Of a stretch of DNA of 7,857 nucleotides, positions 6,949 to 7,857 are shown piece after piece; the first letter of the stretch is position 1; each line of letters begins with the position of its first letter. The position numbers and the translations under genes were made by a program. The notes below the pieces were generated by a model. That model did no database searches and was not told the origin of the DNA. It saw only the letters and a list, made by a program, of their open reading frames with translations. Origin of the DNA: Flammeovirgaceae bacterium (GTDB lineage Bacteria; Bacteroidota; Bacteroidia; Cytophagales; Cyclobacteriaceae); NCBI GenBank assembly GCA_022616575.1, contig JAKEEN010000244.1, forward strand, positions 1 through 7,857, written 5' to 3'.

Positions 6949-7218
6949 ATGGAAAACACACAAGAAGAAGGCAAAGCCGAAAAAGCCTTTAAAAACTTAG
7001 GAAAACGAATCGACCAGTTTCTGGTGGAATTAAACGAAGCAGGAGGAAGGGTTTCCAAAGAATTCCAGTCGAAGTATGAAGACCTGAAAGAATCCGCAGA
7101 AAAATTAAGAACCGAAACTAAAAGCAAGGAACGCTGGAAAGAAGTAGAAGACAGCCTGAAGAAAGCAGGCGATGAACTGAGTAATGCTTTTAAAGCAGCG
7201 TTTAAGAAGAAAGTTTAA
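6949..7218 (+). CDS. Hypothetical small charged helical protein, 89 residues
   Basis: The protein is dominated by Lys, Glu, Ala and Asp, with no signal peptide or membrane segment and no cysteine. It looks almost wholly alpha-helical: residues 8-57 and 60-88 have heptad-like spacing of Leu, Phe and Val among charged residues (for example KAFKNLGKRIDQFLVELNE at 12-30), broken by AGGRVS at 31-36. The C-terminus is basic (FKAAFKKKV). Such composition recalls LEA-like, apolipoprotein-like or stress-related helical proteins, but I cannot assign a family. The ATG at 6949 begins the frame just outside the inverted repeat. Codon use is regular, and an opposite-strand frame overlapping it looks like a shadow. 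It probably forms a monocistronic unit. Confidence 0.75.
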   Translation: MENTQEEGKAEKAFKNLGKRIDQFLVELNEAGGRVSKEFQSKYEDLKESAEKLRTETKSKERWKEVEDSLKKAGDELSNAFKAAFKKKV

Positions 7219-7227
7219 TTCGTTACT

Positions 7228-7270
7228 CGTTGTTCGTTGCTGGCTTGATTCCAACGATCAACCAACAACG
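7228..7270 (+). terminator. Imperfect hairpin after the 89-residue gene, possible terminator
   Basis: CGTTGTTCGTTG (7228-7239) pairs with CAACCAACAACG (7259-7270) with 11 of 12 bases matched and a 19-nt loop. It starts 9 bp after the stop codon. There is no run of T downstream, so it is not a canonical Rho-independent terminator. It may instead act as a 3'-end stabilising structure or be a dispersed repeat. Nothing else is evident in the 167-bp spacer up to the next gene. Confidence 0.35.
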
Positions 7271-7385
7271 ATGAATAGGCAGGGTCAAAAATATCTTTCC
7301 TTTAGTTCAAATTAATGTTTTGACATCTCCTGTTTCGGAATTGCATGTAGTTGGAGTCACCGGTATTATATATTAAATTCGCTAC

Positions 7386-7622
7386 ATGAGCTGGCAAGAT
7401 CACATTATATCAGATAAAGATATTCTACTTGGAAAACCCACAATTAAAGGAACACGTATTTCTGTTGAATTAATTTTGGATCTGCTGTCAAATGGCTGGA
7501 CAGAAAAAATGCTTTTTGAAGCTTATCCACGGCTCAACGAAAATGATTTAAAAGCTGTCTTTGCCTATCTTAAAGACTGCATGGAAAATGAACTTTATTT
7601 TCCAATATCTAAGAGTGCCTGA
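7386..7622 (+). CDS. DUF433 domain protein, putative antitoxin
   Basis: This 78-residue protein is a complete DUF433 domain, a small helix-turn-helix-like fold often found beside PIN-like DUF5615 proteins and predicted to be the antitoxin and DNA-binding autoregulator. The diagnostic GKPTIKGTRISVELIL lies at 16-31, with GWTEKMLFEAYPRLNENDLK at 37-56 and AVFAYLKD at 57-64. It has no signal peptide. The ATG at 7386 puts the motif at its usual distance from the N-terminus. The stop TGA (7620-7622) overlaps the next ATG as TGATG, implying coupled translation with the partner. The pair looks more AT-rich than the nqr genes by eye, in keeping with accessory DNA. I saw no reliable promoter or operator palindrome upstream. 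Confidence 0.9.
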   Translation: MSWQDHIISDKDILLGKPTIKGTRISVELILDLLSNGWTEKMLFEAYPRLNENDLKAVFAYLKDCMENELYFPISKSA

Positions 7623-7840
7623 TGAAATTTATAGCCAATGAGAATTTTCCTAGTCCAAGTGTTAACATTATAAGAGAGGCTGGTTATAAAGTTATTCACT
7701 TTGCAGAATCATCCCCTGGAATCTCTGATCACCAAGTCATCGAACAAGCAAAAAAATCTGAATCAATTATACTTACTTTTGATAAGGATTACGGTGAGAT
7801 TATTTTCAAACATAGCGTTGCAAATTCAGCGCCTGTTTGA
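7622..7840 (+). CDS. DUF5615 PIN-like protein, short, putative toxin (possibly truncated)
   Basis: This protein belongs to the DUF5615 PIN-like family, predicted ribonuclease toxins paired with DUF433. Recognisable parts are MKFIANENFPSPSVNIIREAG at the start (residues 1-21), the central PGISDHQVIEQAKK (32-45) with Asp36, and SIILTFDKDYGEIIFKH (48-64) with Asp54 and Asp56. Relatives usually continue with a further strand (a VVFFR-like segment) and 30-50 more residues. Here TGA stops the frame at residue 72, directly after ANSAPV. The first acidic position is Asn6 in ANENF where many PIN-like relatives have Asp, although some DUF5615 members may also carry Asn. Both features raise the chance of an inactive remnant or a nearby frameshift. 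Only 17 bases follow before the window ends, so any continuation cannot be followed. Confidence 0.8.
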   Translation: MKFIANENFPSPSVNIIREAGYKVIHFAESSPGISDHQVIEQAKKSESIILTFDKDYGEIIFKHSVANSAPV

Positions 7841-7857
7841 ATAAACGAAATAGTGAA

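Noticed and set aside
6894..7127. Minus-strand frame of 77 codons overlapping the 89-residue gene
   Set aside because: The plus-strand frame has the strongly biased helical composition of a real protein, while the minus frame is its complement and begins inside it.
7317..7385. TTGACA-like and TAAATTCG sequences as a promoter for the DUF433 gene
   Set aside because: The TTGACA has no matching downstream element at proper spacing, and TAAATTCG lies only a few bases from the ATG, so neither gives a convincing promoter.
7386..7840. A novel defence system built on the DUF433/DUF5615 pair
   Set aside because: The pairing is a known toxin-antitoxin-like arrangement, and no further defence genes are visible beside it in this window.

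Overview
The window looks like a chromosomal segment of a Bacteroidota bacterium, most likely Cytophagales-like. The reasons are the Nqr protein sequences, the moderate-to-low GC, the near absence of strong Shine-Dalgarno sequences, a TAnnTTTG-type promoter element ahead of nqrA, and lineage-style small lipoprotein and hypothetical genes. The taxonomic call is an inference from sequence style; no marker gene is present.

Most of the window (about 1-6795) is read from the minus strand. In transcriptional order it holds a hypothetical protein (6085-6795), a 38-residue lipoprotein (5908-6024) whose stop codon overlaps the start of cmk (cytidylate kinase, 5222-5908), then nqrA, nqrB, nqrC, nqrD and nqrE (5140 down to 583). 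These are five of the six subunits of the Na+-translocating NADH:quinone oxidoreductase. The nqr genes are packed with gaps of 5-7 bp or overlaps, and they end in an intrinsic terminator (527-559). The sixth subunit gene, nqrF (FAD and 2Fe-2S, the NADH-oxidising entry point), is not where it usually lies directly after nqrE. The next gene is instead a DUF502 membrane protein, cut by the left edge.

At 6796-6948 there is a divergent intergenic region. It carries a long imperfect inverted repeat around a GC-rich hairpin, resembling a small mobile or REP-like element or a shared control region. To its right, on the plus strand, lie an 89-residue highly charged helical protein (6949-7218) and, after an imperfect hairpin, a DUF433/DUF5615 toxin-antitoxin-like pair (7386-7840) with overlapping stop and start codons. 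The DUF5615 PIN-like partner is shorter than its family and may be truncated or inactive.

The Nqr subunits would form one membrane complex passing electrons from NADH to quinone while pumping Na+. NqrB and NqrC carry covalent FMN sites, and NqrD and NqrE carry the cysteines for an intramembrane 2Fe-2S centre. I see no convincing undescribed multi-gene system. The best leads are the overlapped micro-lipoprotein ahead of cmk, the intergenic inverted repeat, the missing nqrF, and the apparently degenerate toxin.
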